Part shown: positions 24,901 to 33,248 of the stretch, one piece after another
Numbering within the stretch: position 1 is the first letter of the stretch
How the letters are laid out: each line of letters opens with the position of its first letter
Program-made: the position numbers and the translations under genes
IMG/VR virus record: IMGVR_UViG_3300046170_000069
Span: 1-55,066 of that record
Length of the DNA stretch: 55,066 nucleotides
Reading direction: 5' to 3' (one strand)
DNA from: a virus
Notes under the pieces: model-generated
The model's input: only the letters and a program-made list of their open reading frames with translations
What the model was told of the DNA's origin: nothing
The model's database searches: none

Positions 24901-27059
24901 TCGTTGTCATCATTATCCCAGCCTGAGCCTTCTCCGAAATATCTGTTTTCTCCTAGCTCTTGATTGTAAGCCTTGTCTTTAAAGAACCCAATCTCTACAT
25001 CTGCTTTCTCTACAATGAAACACCCTAGAAGTGAACCTTCATCTCCAGCCATAGTCTCTTTACCACACATCGTTATTAGCTTAGCTAATGGATCAGACAT
25101 GTTAAACTCTTGAAAGTTTTGTAGATTTAAATCGTAAGAGTATGTGTTGTTTATTTCATTTGTCAACACAGTGAAGGCTGTCTCTGGTGTACCTGCATCT
25201 AAGTCGTCACCAGTAATCAAATGAGCTATATAGTCTGTAATCTGATATCTCTGAAGTGGCTGGTTTGCTCGTATCTTAATTGATATAGTAACCTCTTCTC
25301 CCTTGAGTATCAGTGGGTTAGCAGCGCTTGTTCCGTAGATAGTGTCAGGGAATGACTGGCCTTGGACGGGCTTCCATTTAGCGTCTCCTACTCCATCATT
25401 GTCACAAACAGCAGGAAGAAATCCAGTGTTGTTACTAAACGTAGGAGCATCACTTGGGTTAGACCACCATCTGTTCTTATTGAAGTTTAATAATGGAACT
25501 TGAATTTCAAAATCCTCTAACTCACTATCTGCTGGACCAAAGAAGTCACCTAGTTGTTGGTGCTGGTGGTAAGAGTTCGATGAATCATACACATGCCAGT
25601 TTTGATCTGGAGTAATAGAGAATGACAAGTTAACTACATCGCCTGTAGAAATACCAACAGACGGTATGTCTGACGGATCTAAAACAAAAGCAGCGTTCTT
25701 GTTAAGTGTAGGATCTACTGGAGTTCCTTCACTAGGGTAACCATCAGATTCAAAGTCGCTAATCGTTTCATCACTCACGCAGGTTGCAGGAAGTATCTTG
25801 ATTTCATAGTTTGTGAAGTCTAGAGTTCTTTCCTGAGCAACAGGAGTAATGACAGCATCAGTAACAACCTCATCGAATCCTTCTACGTAGTTACCGTATA
25901 GCAGTCTGTTGTTGATAATAGACTGAGCCTCAGCACGTTTAGGAAGATTATCGAATTGTTTTGTCTGGTTGTCTGTTGATACAATCTTGTTTACCGTATC
26001 ATTTCTAAAATCAAACGTAAGCTCTGTAGCTATACCTAATCCCGACGGATTGCCTGCAAGGATATCTTGTGTCCCTTCTACAACGCCCAATAATGTAAGA
26101 GCTGCTGGATCTGTGCTGAGTTCTGTAATTTCAAAGAACTGACCGTCGTTACCTCTTCGAGCTAGTATCTTTACTTTTTCTACCTCAAACGACATATCTT
26201 CGATAGGTATCGTAAGCCTACATACGTTGTGCTGGTTTAGTTGAAGAGGCTGTTCGCTTGCTCCGTGTGTAATATATGTTGGTGGTACTGCTATATCAGA
26301 TATAGTAGACATAGCACTAACGTTTCTATCTCTGTAAACTAACTGATAGGCAAACTGAAAACCATTGATGTTTCTGAACTCACTGTATGGAAGTGATTCA
26401 TCAGCAACGAACTCAAACGCAATAGGGAATGCAGGCGCCTTAGGACACGCTGTAATGAAGTCTTTTAACGATTTGGTACCTAGCCCATACTGGTTTACTG
26501 TTTGGTCGTAATACGCTCTTAAAACGTTTAGTTTCCTAGGCTCATTCCTATTGTCCGTAAAGAACAACATAGGAGCGTCTTCGTATGTCTTATTTGTTGT
26601 CGGAACAAAAGGATCATTAGGGTCAGAGAACGTATACGTGCGCTTAGTTTGCACATACGTTAAGTCACCCTTAACAAATCCTTCTGGATCAAAGTTAAAC
26701 TCCTGAGTAGTGTATAGCTTTATAACCTCATCAAGAGGGTGACCTACAAAGTATCCGTTAGGGTCGTAAGCATAGACACCCATTGCGTTATCTGCAGTAC
26801 AATGCACAAACAGATATAGCACTTCGTTCTTTTCATCTGCGACCTTACCAATAACTGTTGAGCTACCAGCTCCTTCAAACGCAATACCTGATATATCTAC
26901 GTTACTCTTAATAGGTTTGAGAACGCCTTCGTTTCCATTATCGCCATCACGGTTATCATGGCTTATAGAAACATTAAGGGCATCAGACATTTCGTCTTTG
27001 CCCCTAACCTTTGAGTCCGAATTTGAACTTAGTCTTCTAGGGAGTATCTTATCAATCAT
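21900..27059 (-). CDS. Large tail hub/muzzle-type protein with C-terminal dockerin repeats
   Basis: A 1719-residue protein. Its start (DKILPRRLSSNSDSKVRGKD, then MSDALNVSISHDN) matches the tail hub or stabilisation (muzzle) proteins of crAss-like phages, which close the portal and hold tail fibres. The body is beta-rich. The last 55 residues hold two dockerin-type calcium loops: D1665-x-N-x-D (DINNDGAVGTQD) and D1694-x-D-x-D (DIDGDDSVGISD), each followed by a helix ending in EFG/QFG. Dockerins normally dock to cohesins. Here they could attach a tail fibre or bind a host surface protein. One-base and four-base overlaps link it to neighbouring tail genes. Confidence 0.75.
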   Translation of the reverse strand: MIDKILPRRLSSNSDSKVRGKDEMSDALNVSISHDNRDGDNGNEGVLKPIKSNVDISGIAFEGAGSSTVIGKVADEKNEVLYLFVHCTADNAMGVYAYDPNGYFVGHPLDEVIKLYTTQEFNFDPEGFVKGDLTYVQTKRTYTFSDPNDPFVPTTNKTYEDAPMLFFTDNRNEPRKLNVLRAYYDQTVNQYGLGTKSLKDFITACPKAPAFPIAFEFVADESLPYSEFRNINGFQFAYQLVYRDRNVSAMSTISDIAVPPTYITHGASEQPLQLNQHNVCRLTIPIEDMSFEVEKVKILARRGNDGQFFEITELSTDPAALTLLGVVEGTQDILAGNPSGLGIATELTFDFRNDTVNKIVSTDNQTKQFDNLPKRAEAQSIINNRLLYGNYVEGFDEVVTDAVITPVAQERTLDFTNYEIKILPATCVSDETISDFESDGYPSEGTPVDPTLNKNAAFVLDPSDIPSVGISTGDVVNLSFSITPDQNWHVYDSSNSYHQHQQLGDFFGPADSELEDFEIQVPLLNFNKNRWWSNPSDAPTFSNNTGFLPAVCDNDGVGDAKWKPVQGQSFPDTIYGTSAANPLILKGEEVTISIKIRANQPLQRYQITDYIAHLITGDDLDAGTPETAFTVLTNEINNTYSYDLNLQNFQEFNMSDPLAKLITMCGKETMAGDEGSLLGCFIVEKADVEIGFFKDKAYNQELGENRYFGEGSGWDNDDNEAYKRRIGIYIKSVDNVTATTCLRAAVTNSPWKVMKLPLQTSLNVIPIGPFEPIVTVLSSFDKTEPFQSGEVFQFFQGQLEHQGLFFSGENADGKSRFSLMDGKGGPAGGPRKEDGSGDYDTLPVLVNENTQLFGATNFGSAKMNGNLLGANISGTIINNDASETMPLLRDNAFQLGPYQTADIFGYASLALNHSSSGANNVTFFMELLNDEGFRSFKSGASHAFGVVYYDQRGRASNVFPLGTALAPPYYARSNNQYGKINMEVQMNHQAPDFAESFQIVYSGNTSISDFVQYTTAGAFIATEDAAEDNGNIYVSLNHLQGNQNISYTDAGGNRSPEGERDMYTFKEGDILRVISYYTGEDTQSGRVFLNEGYDFEIIDYRELGGTSDNPLYDENNEQDTDSIPHKAKQGSFIVLKNNKNADGFNFEDVLLGTGDVNAQSHNWNKRTVVEIFSPKNVAEEDELFFYETSNVFPIDQHNELITLTDGDVWWRKVPVNMPKFDGVFTSLIGSDESESNFKSYSLETQAFNDNVRRADVTGKGKVKVIVPDSQEVRRTASITFSDKNNSASSVFVLTSFNPVKGHFKDLAVEHGSINYIVDQQDSAFVIQSNKVSSVPVSRNIITTASDDQSLVAASNVLGTIKYYAGDAGCDNNPESVCAIDNNVYFANKSSREVYRFNPSNGVQVISEAGMKSFFRKLFRQVENTGKKVKVVGGYDPDKDEYLLSVYNVGEVIDFNEGESEIPVDDSGIPLQYWGAIGEPLFGAPVEITGLVRSEATSTSSVSIPFSNVSDELVYVKVEPFNDHDLDPLAEWPTQFGNGWKRNPWFESITPAIDEMVPVEPNSTVFFDVVGIANDAPVNAPTAEFQGGVPFLFMLGNEREALPPTSGGPQDRAYSTEARARVFNAEGFEIPNSYFFDTVAINAEIFPETAGPQGLPTDNSQPLAGDINNDGAVGTQDLLTLLQEFGDVGNNSVADIDGDDSVGISDVLEFLSQFGTNSEE

Positions 27060-27925
27060 TAATACTTAGGTGCTAGTTTGTAGTTCTTACGAATAGTTCT
27101 AAGAGCTTCATCCTTAGTGAAGTTGCTCAGTCTTGCCTTAGCTTTTCTTCTCTCGTTGTAGTATTCGGCTCTTGCTCTCGCTTTCTCATTAGCAGGCACA
27201 GTAGACTTTCTTTCACAAATCTTGTAGTATATGTAGCAGCGTAACGCTTCTTCAGCGTATACGTGGATAACAGGATTAGTAGACCTTGCTTCATCAGCAA
27301 CGTACTCAATAACAACCTGTGAAGTAGTATTATTAGTATCTATTTCAATTCTGTTCTGATCTAAATTTAGTCTGTAATCACCTACCCTTGCTCCACCTCC
27401 AATACCGTATAGCCTACCTAAACCACCTTGAAATAAATAGTTCTCAAAAATATAGTAGTCGTAGTTTTCGTTACCACCATCTGTAGTTGTAGTCTTATCG
27501 TCTTGTCTATCTTTAACTGAGTTAGACTCAATGTTTAACGGCCCTTCTTCACTATCGAATGTTTCATTCGTAGCAGTTCCGTTCGAGTCTACTTCGTACT
27601 TCCTACTCTGGTTAAGATGTTTGTTCTGTCCTAACGTCTTTACATAACCATCACCAGTTATAATACCAACTTTAATTATATCAACAAAGTCGTCAGGCAA
27701 AGCAACAGTATTATTAGTTGTGTCTATATCTAGTTTAATAGACTTGACTCTGCTAGTAACATCAAATCCAAACTCTCTGATACCTCTTAGTGCGAAGTTT
27801 CTTAGAGCAACGTCAGATGCATTAGCAGCATAGTCATCACTATCTATAGTAATCTTGTAATCTCCTAAAAGCTGTTCTAGGGTTACAAAGTTCATTGAGT
27901 CTGATGATACGTCTTGATATGCCAT
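27059..27925 (-). CDS. Ring/adaptor protein of the portal-tail connector (crAss-like)
   Basis: A 288-residue protein. The C-terminal stretch HVYAEEALRCYIYYKICERK ... EYYNERRKAKARLSNFTKDE is a hallmark I recall from crAss-like ring (adaptor) proteins that sit under the portal. The N-terminal helical bundle (ALRNFALRGIREFGFDV) also fits a head-tail connector. It overlaps the hub gene by one base and the other ring gene by one base. Confidence 0.75.
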   Translation of the reverse strand: MAYQDVSSDSMNFVTLEQLLGDYKITIDSDDYAANASDVALRNFALRGIREFGFDVTSRVKSIKLDIDTTNNTVALPDDFVDIIKVGIITGDGYVKTLGQNKHLNQSRKYEVDSNGTATNETFDSEEGPLNIESNSVKDRQDDKTTTTDGGNENYDYYIFENYLFQGGLGRLYGIGGGARVGDYRLNLDQNRIEIDTNNTTSQVVIEYVADEARSTNPVIHVYAEEALRCYIYYKICERKSTVPANEKARARAEYYNERRKAKARLSNFTKDEALRTIRKNYKLAPKY

Positions 27926-28692
27926 TACTGATTCGCTGTTTGAGTAGTGCCGTAACTAGAAAGGAATTGATCTCTCAGTCTGATTCCAATTAAGCTTGCT
28001 ATCTCTGATATTATTTCGTTCTTGTAGTGTTCAGGTAATTCGAAGTCTCTACACTCTAAAACGTTAGGTACAAAAAATCCGTCTGACTGCGTCTCATTTA
28101 TCTGTGCGATTCTAGGTCCAGAGTTTCTGTCTACATCACCTCTTATAAACTCACCTACGTTAGCAACAAACAAGCCTGCTGGCTGTCTGTAGTAGTTTAC
28201 AACTACGCTATCTATATCAGTAGGGAATACCTCTATTGACTTAGATACAAGCGCTACAGGGTAGCTAGTTGTTGGTGCAGAAAGATTGCTGCTAAGGATG
28301 TGTGTAATCTTATCAGAATCAAACAGTAGCTCTACTGGAGTTCTGTCTGAATTGTTCACGACAACAGATATAATTCTAGCTGTGTGATCTGGTCTTTTAA
28401 ATACATTAGAGTCTGCGAATGTACCACTAACTGCAGTAGCCTGCACAGCATCTTGCTCTACAAAGTTTGCAAGATCATCCTTTACTCCTCTGTAAGCAGA
28501 GTCCTTTCCAGCAGAATCAATGTTCCTTAGTCTTAACTGTTTCGTAGACGCAAGCTCTTTGAACATCTCCGAAAAGACATTCTGTTGGGCTACTTCTGCA
28601 AAAGAGTTAAACACCTTAGGTGTAACAAAACCCCTCTGGTCTTTGTTGCAGAGATCTCGAACAGTGTTGTATACTTCTATTACGCTGATCAT
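27925..28692 (-). CDS. Second ring/connector protein
   Basis: A 255-residue protein with the N-terminal pattern VYNTVRDLCNKDQRGFVTPK and FNSFAEVAQQNVF, and a C-terminal EHYKNEIISEIASLIGIRL. These are typical of connector/ring proteins encoded beside the adaptor in crAss-like phages. It follows a terminator and starts at a promoter box four bases from the ATG, so it heads a separate tail transcript. Confidence 0.7.
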   Translation of the reverse strand: MISVIEVYNTVRDLCNKDQRGFVTPKVFNSFAEVAQQNVFSEMFKELASTKQLRLRNIDSAGKDSAYRGVKDDLANFVEQDAVQATAVSGTFADSNVFKRPDHTARIISVVVNNSDRTPVELLFDSDKITHILSSNLSAPTTSYPVALVSKSIEVFPTDIDSVVVNYYRQPAGLFVANVGEFIRGDVDRNSGPRIAQINETQSDGFFVPNVLECRDFELPEHYKNEIISEIASLIGIRLRDQFLSSYGTTQTANQ

Positions 28693-28696
28693 GTCA

Positions 28697-28704
28697 CAAA
28701 TATA
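28697..28704 (-). promoter_or_regulatory. TAnnTTTG box, four bases from the start codon
   Basis: Reads TATATTTG on the minus strand, a perfect match, ending four bases before the ring-protein ATG. It lies directly after a terminator. The adjoining bases CGAAA are shared with the box at 31208. Confidence 0.65.
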
Positions 28705-28714
28705 CGAAAAGAAA

Positions 28715-28736
28715 AAAGGCCCCTTTCGGAGCCTTT
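28715..28736 (-). terminator. Intrinsic terminator between head and tail transcripts
   Basis: On the minus strand AAAGGCTCC pairs with GGGGCCTTT around a GAAA tetraloop, followed by more T's. One pair is a G-U wobble only in the minus-strand RNA, which fixes the direction. It separates the 28740 gene from the ring-protein gene. Confidence 0.85.
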
Positions 28737-28739
28737 CTT

Positions 28740-29588
28740 TTAAGATAGTTTCTCTACTCGTTCTTCGAGTAAGGATAGTGTGGATGCTCCTTTTTCTGTT
28801 AGACAGAATCGAACCATTGTGTCTAGCGAGTCCTGACCAGCTGGTACTGATATGATCAGTTTGTTACTGTCAGTCCAATACACTCCGTCAGAACGAAGGC
28901 TAATGATCTGATAATCAGCAGCTTGCTGAACAATAGATCTACAGGTAACTTGCGGAGAATCAAAGCTTTGTAGGAATTCTTGTGCTTTTGATTTTGCAAT
29001 ACGTAGAAGATTCCATCTAATCTCAGATACTGGAGCGTTAATGTTTATGCCAAAGTACATAGCAATAGGAAGCAGATCGTTAATCTCTCTGTCTCTTACA
29101 ATAGAAACAGCATCAGAAACTAAGAACTCACGCTCTAATTCAAGAGCTGCGTCTTTACGCTTGTCAATAACTTTAAACGTACTTCCACCATTAGCTTTGT
29201 TAGCTGGGTGAAGCTCCATAAACTTTCTTAGGTTTGGCTTTTCTTTAGGTACAAATAGTCTACCATCTCTAAAAGCAACTGACTGTTTTACAGCATTAGT
29301 AGACTGTTCGTCTACAAATATAGAAGGTTCATTAGGACAGTATCTAATCTCTCTAACTGTGTCGTGTTCTGAGTCATACACCGTCACTCCTTTTTGAGGT
29401 AACATAAATACAATACCACCACCCTTGATGATTTCATACTCTGTATGATACACTTCTTTTTCTACGTGCTTAATTAGCCTCTTCTTAGTTTTCTTAGGCG
29501 CTTCAACCGTTTCCTGAGCTGCTACAGGCTCTGAAGCCTTCGTAGCTGTAGGGCGCTTAGGAGCCCTTCTTGTTTTTGTTTCTTCCAT
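28740..29588 (-). CDS. Conserved phage protein, probably virion-associated
   Basis: A 282-residue protein. The basic Lys/Pro/Ala-rich N-terminus (1-45) is followed by IVFMLPQKGVTVYDSEHDTV and REIRYCPNEPSIFVDEQ. I recall that block from uncharacterised proteins near the capsid genes of many marine phages. The rest is mixed helix and strand and ends in a helical SLLEERVEKL. A structural or DNA-contacting role is inferred from position between fibre and ring genes. Confidence 0.6.
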   Translation of the reverse strand: MEETKTRRAPKRPTATKASEPVAAQETVEAPKKTKKRLIKHVEKEVYHTEYEIIKGGGIVFMLPQKGVTVYDSEHDTVREIRYCPNEPSIFVDEQSTNAVKQSVAFRDGRLFVPKEKPNLRKFMELHPANKANGGSTFKVIDKRKDAALELEREFLVSDAVSIVRDREINDLLPIAMYFGININAPVSEIRWNLLRIAKSKAQEFLQSFDSPQVTCRSIVQQAADYQIISLRSDGVYWTDSNKLIISVPAGQDSLDTMVRFCLTEKGASTLSLLEERVEKLS

Positions 29589-29599
29589 GTTAAAATGAA

Positions 29600-30880
29600 T
29601 TAAAAATTATATAAATTAAATAAATCCTGTGCTAGCTGTGAAGCTGCAGCAGATCCAATATCTTTTTTGATTACACCAAATCTAGCTAAAGATCCTTTAT
29701 ATGGTGCGTCAGTAACAACAGGCGAGCTGTTAGCCGTACCTATTCTTTCTATTAGTAGAGCACCGTCCGTCATATTATCTTCAGAAAGATTATAGTCTGT
29801 GTCTTTTTGAGTCTTCGCTGGTATTTGCGCTATAATCTCTCCATCAGTGTGATGTAAAAATATGTTTGACTTCTCGTCTCTTCTTATAACCACAACCTCA
29901 CACGACTCTTCGTTAGCGCTTATCCCAGCTTCTGTAGCTACAGGAAACGGCCTTGTTGTATTCGCAGAGGCTACAGCTCCAGTTCTACCACTATGCCTTA
30001 AGGTAATCTTATCCTCTGCTGGTCCGCTTTTAGAAACGCCTCCATCAGACGGAAGAAGAACAGGATTAAAACACAGCCCAACAGTCTCTCCTGCATCGTC
30101 ACCATAAAGTAATGCTGTAATTTTTCCTTTAGTTAATGCAGGGTTGAAAACAGCATAGAGTGTGTACGCTCCTTCTGCAGAGAAGCCGTTAGGAACATCC
30201 AATGATCTACCTCCTGCAAATAAATTTATTGATCTAGTTCTAAACCCAGCAGAGCTAGAAGAATCCTGAACAACAATAGGGTCTGAACTTGAGGCCGTAT
30301 GGGTAGACCCCAGTGTACCAAAGTTTCTCCAGCTTGTAACATTAGCTCCAATAGCATAGTCTGCTAAGCCTTCATGATTGAAGTCTAGTTCTGGCAGGTT
30401 ATCTAAACCAAAGAATATTTCACCGATTGTTCCTTGATATTCTGTTGCTGCATCACCTGTACTAAGCTCACCACTGATTATAGATACTGGTTTAGATCTA
30501 ACAACAGCAGATATATCTTCTGGAGAATCAACAACAGCTTTATTAAATGTAGACTCTCCTTTCGTTACGTCGAATCTCATTACGTTACCGCCTGATGCAG
30601 CTCCAATAAATGATAGTATGTTCTCTATTAGTGCAACCTCTTCACCAATATTACAAGACACCGTTACGTTTGTCTTCTCGACAGCCTCCCCTTCGAATAA
30701 GCTTTGCTCTTCGTATAGAGATGTATCAGTAAACGTTATATTGATAGAGCCTTCCGCTGCAGTGATGTAAGATAAGTTATCTACTGGTACAGCAAATGTA
30801 CTTAAATCAACACCTGTGTCTGATGATCTTCCGCTGCTTGGATTAGCAGCTTCTCTTACGAATAGAAAAAACTTCTTCAT
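29600..30880 (-). CDS. Fibre-like protein with concanavalin/LamG-type domain
   Basis: A 426-residue protein. Residues 1-105 resemble the small protein encoded just upstream (both begin MKKxxxF and share the strand pattern), suggesting a common virion-attachment domain. The C-terminal two thirds contain AYTLYAVFNP, FGLDNLPELDFN and a final RFGVIKKDIG...LAQDLFNLY, typical of jelly-roll lectin (LamG-like) folds. It probably decorates the head or tail and binds glycans on the host. Overlaps its neighbour by one base. Confidence 0.65.
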   Translation of the reverse strand: MKKFFLFVREAANPSSGRSSDTGVDLSTFAVPVDNLSYITAAEGSINITFTDTSLYEEQSLFEGEAVEKTNVTVSCNIGEEVALIENILSFIGAASGGNVMRFDVTKGESTFNKAVVDSPEDISAVVRSKPVSIISGELSTGDAATEYQGTIGEIFFGLDNLPELDFNHEGLADYAIGANVTSWRNFGTLGSTHTASSSDPIVVQDSSSSAGFRTRSINLFAGGRSLDVPNGFSAEGAYTLYAVFNPALTKGKITALLYGDDAGETVGLCFNPVLLPSDGGVSKSGPAEDKITLRHSGRTGAVASANTTRPFPVATEAGISANEESCEVVVIRRDEKSNIFLHHTDGEIIAQIPAKTQKDTDYNLSEDNMTDGALLIERIGTANSSPVVTDAPYKGSLARFGVIKKDIGSAAASQLAQDLFNLYNF

Positions 30881-31191
30881 TAAACGTCAGTGTTTATAAC
30901 ACAAGATAAAATATCTGGGTGAGAGAATGTGCTGTTTACATCGTCACAAACCACAATGACAGAATCCTTACCTAAGGATATTTCTTTTGCTAAGGCTGTC
31001 ATTACTGCTTGCTCAGTGTCTGCAGTTATAGTCAAGGTAACTAAATCTGTTAGGTGAGCAGTACCTTTTGTACTAGGATGAAATCTAAGCTTGAGTGTAG
31101 CGTTTGCATCGCATACCATCGACTGCAGGTATTCTGCAGGGAATGTGGCTGAGTCGTCAGCCGCATCAATAAACTGTAGGTACTTCTTCAT
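30880..31191 (-). CDS. Small virion protein sharing the fibre attachment domain
   Basis: A 103-residue protein starting MKKYLQFIDAAD; the frame is open to 31257, but that part covers a terminator and promoter, so 31191 is the start. The layout, with a short head strand and a DLVTLTITADT segment, parallels the N-terminal domain of the lectin-like gene downstream. Similar small proteins I recall in other marine phages are virion components. Confidence 0.6.
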   Translation of the reverse strand: MKKYLQFIDAADDSATFPAEYLQSMVCDANATLKLRFHPSTKGTAHLTDLVTLTITADTEQAVMTALAKEISLGKDSVIVVCDDVNSTFSHPDILSCVINTDV

Positions 31192-31207
31192 TCTAGTTAA
31201 ATAATGG

Positions 31208-31215
31208 CAAATATA
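31208..31215 (-). promoter_or_regulatory. TAnnTTTG promoter box
   Basis: Reads TATATTTG on the minus strand, 16 bases before the ATG of the small fibre protein and directly after a terminator. No -33 match is evident. Confidence 0.6.
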
Positions 31216-31227
31216 CGAAAGAATAAA

Positions 31228-31247
31228 AAAGGGGCCTAAGCCCCTTT
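31228..31247 (-). terminator. Intrinsic terminator, inverted copy of the arm-junction terminator
   Basis: An 8-bp stem AAAGGGGC/GCCCCTTT followed on the minus strand by six T's. The surrounding 28 bases (31221-31248) are the exact reverse complement of 12884-12911. It ends the transcript carrying the capsid-region genes. Confidence 0.9.
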
Positions 31248-31267
31248 CTTTTAGCATTGATTATTTA

Positions 31268-31750
31268 TTAATCAAGCATTAGGTAGTATAAAGAAACTTC
31301 ATATCTGCTATTACCATCAAGAGTAATAGCGTGGTCAGTTGTCTTAACGTTAACATATAAAGTTCTGTCAGTAGCAGTGTATCCAGCTGCAGCAGCAGGT
31401 GCTGCTTCATCTCCAGTACTAAAACTCGTGAAAGTAAGACCAGTACCGCCCTTCAAGTCTAAGAAGAAGTTTGCAGGTACGTCAGTAGCTCCACTGGCAG
31501 CGTCAATAATAGAATCGACAGCATCTGCGATAATCTGGTTACCAGAAGATGATGTTCCAACTTCGATACCAATTGAGCCTCCAGAAGCAATAGTTACTTT
31601 GTCGATAGTTCTAAAGTGAGCCCCAACAACAATGCTGTTCGCAGGTTGATCAAGTTCACTAATAACTTCAGCGTTTTGAACGTATCCACTGTCGACCAAT
31701 ACTCTAGCTCTTTGTATGTTTCCTCCTTGTAAGTGTTTGTATTCAGCCAT
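31268..31750 (-). CDS. Head-associated protein of unknown function
   Basis: A 160-residue beta-rich protein, Ala/Gly/Ser-rich, with no charged clusters. It lies directly downstream of the major capsid gene and between two terminators, so its dose can be set separately. Composition and place suggest a capsid decoration or head fibre base. Confidence 0.6.
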   Translation of the reverse strand: MAEYKHLQGGNIQRARVLVDSGYVQNAEVISELDQPANSIVVGAHFRTIDKVTIASGGSIGIEVGTSSSGNQIIADAVDSIIDAASGATDVPANFFLDLKGGTGLTFTSFSTGDEAAPAAAAGYTATDRTLYVNVKTTDHAITLDGNSRYEVSLYYLMLD

Positions 31751-31778
31751 AATTATGTAATATTATGAAGCTAAGAAC

Positions 31779-31796
31779 GAGAGCCCGAAGGCTCTC
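31779..31796 (-). terminator. Stem-loop behind the major capsid gene
   Basis: GAGAGCC and GGCTCTC form a perfect 7-bp stem. The minus-strand RNA carries the very stable UUCG tetraloop. The T run after it is weak (GTTCTT), so it may be a partial terminator or an mRNA-stabilising end for the capsid message. Confidence 0.75.
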
Positions 31797-31815
31797 ATTC
31801 ATAGTCTCAGATTAA

Positions 31816-33234
31816 TTATCCCTTGATGATAACGTGCTGGTTAGCAGCACGAGTTACAAGACAGCATTCAGAACGGTAGTGGAAAGTCGCTACGTCACGA
31901 CCAGCATCACCGTTGTTGTTGTGTCCAAGAACTCCACCACCAGTTACCCAGTGCTCCATCTCACGAGAGTATCCGTTAGCCTCTTTGTAGTACATAGCTA
32001 GAGCAGGAGACTTAACACCTGTACGAGCATCAGCTACTTGAGACATTGGAACCATAGCACCTTGTAAGAAGTTAGTAGCACCAAGAAGACTAGGATCGTT
32101 TAGAAGCTTCCAGTCATGCTTATGGAAAGTATATCCACCACGAGTGAATGACTTAAATCCAAGCTTCACAGCCATATCAGCGTCGTTGTTAAACGCACCG
32201 AACTGACCAGCTAAACCAGCAGTAGTTGCAGTAGCAACACCTGAAGCAAGCATATCATCAATAGCAAGATCCTGCTTTCTGTTTACGTACATAGCGTACT
32301 CAGAAGGAGCACCGTTCTTATCCAACTCAAGAATGATATCGTCAAACTCAGCAAATGAATCAAGAGGGTTAGCGTTAGCGTTAGACACTACGATACCTCT
32401 GCCTTCCACAGCTGAAATGTAACCTTCTGAACCAAGACCTGCGTCCTGTGCGTTAGCTAAACCTTGTCCAGCTCCGTCAGTCCAGTCGTTATCGTTTCCT
32501 GATTCAGAGAACAGCATCATCATTTCACGACGGTCTTCAAAGCGCTTACGTGCTTCTTGCTCACCGTACATGAACCATCTGTATTCACCGCCACCGATGT
32601 TTACCCATCCGATGTTAGTTGCTTGTGATCCATTTACTTGGAAACGATCCTTTACAATCATGAATGGATTCTGACGCTTAACCATATCAGCATCAGTGAA
32701 GTGATTTGGTTGCTCAGTTCCCTGACCGTAAAGATTACCAAGATGAATGAAAGCACCTGTATTAGCACCAGAGTAGTTGTCTGTAGCTGTAGCTCCGTCT
32801 AGTGAAGCAACTGTAGCAGTAGTAGAAGTTGTTGGATCAGCTGCCGAAGTAGCGATTACAACATATCTACGGCCATCAGTAGTATCCATAATAACGTCGT
32901 TAACACCGATAGCGTTAGATCCAGCATCGTAGTTAAGAGTCGCTTGATCGCCTGAAACTCCAGAAACACCTGAAGAGTTTACCGCAACTAAACGGTGACG
33001 ACGACCTACCTCGTGGTAACGTACTTCATCAGATGTACCTCCAGCTTGAATAGCTCCTGTCATTTTTAGGAATCCAGTGATGCCTTGCTCACCGTAAGTT
33101 TCTACTAATTCTGGGATTACGAAATCCTTGTTATGGTCTAGTAGAGTACCAATTGTTGTGTAAGTTTCTGGCGTTAATCGCAGGTCTGCTGGAGCTCCGT
33201 CCACACCACCTGCCGCCGCAGCAATAGTAGCCAT
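31816..33234 (-). CDS. Major capsid protein
   Basis: A 472-residue protein, the likely HK97-fold capsid subunit. Support comes from context (acidic scaffold-type gene immediately upstream, stable hairpin immediately downstream) and content: MVKRQNPFMIVKDRFQVNGS, RKRFEDRREMMMLFSESG and a C-terminal VATFHYRSECCLVTRAANQH resemble capsid proteins of marine Bacteroidota phages. Unlike most neighbours it has a leader of its own (TTAAGAAATA-ATG). Confidence 0.75.
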   Translation of the reverse strand: MATIAAAAGGVDGAPADLRLTPETYTTIGTLLDHNKDFVIPELVETYGEQGITGFLKMTGAIQAGGTSDEVRYHEVGRRHRLVAVNSSGVSGVSGDQATLNYDAGSNAIGVNDVIMDTTDGRRYVVIATSAADPTTSTTATVASLDGATATDNYSGANTGAFIHLGNLYGQGTEQPNHFTDADMVKRQNPFMIVKDRFQVNGSQATNIGWVNIGGGEYRWFMYGEQEARKRFEDRREMMMLFSESGNDNDWTDGAGQGLANAQDAGLGSEGYISAVEGRGIVVSNANANPLDSFAEFDDIILELDKNGAPSEYAMYVNRKQDLAIDDMLASGVATATTAGLAGQFGAFNNDADMAVKLGFKSFTRGGYTFHKHDWKLLNDPSLLGATNFLQGAMVPMSQVADARTGVKSPALAMYYKEANGYSREMEHWVTGGGVLGHNNNGDAGRDVATFHYRSECCLVTRAANQHVIIKG

Positions 33235-33248
33235 TATTTCTTAATGTT

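Noticed and set aside
30880-31257. Longer form of the small fibre protein starting at 31257
   Set aside because: The extension would be encoded by a terminator and promoter; the MKKYLQF start at 31191 fits the family.
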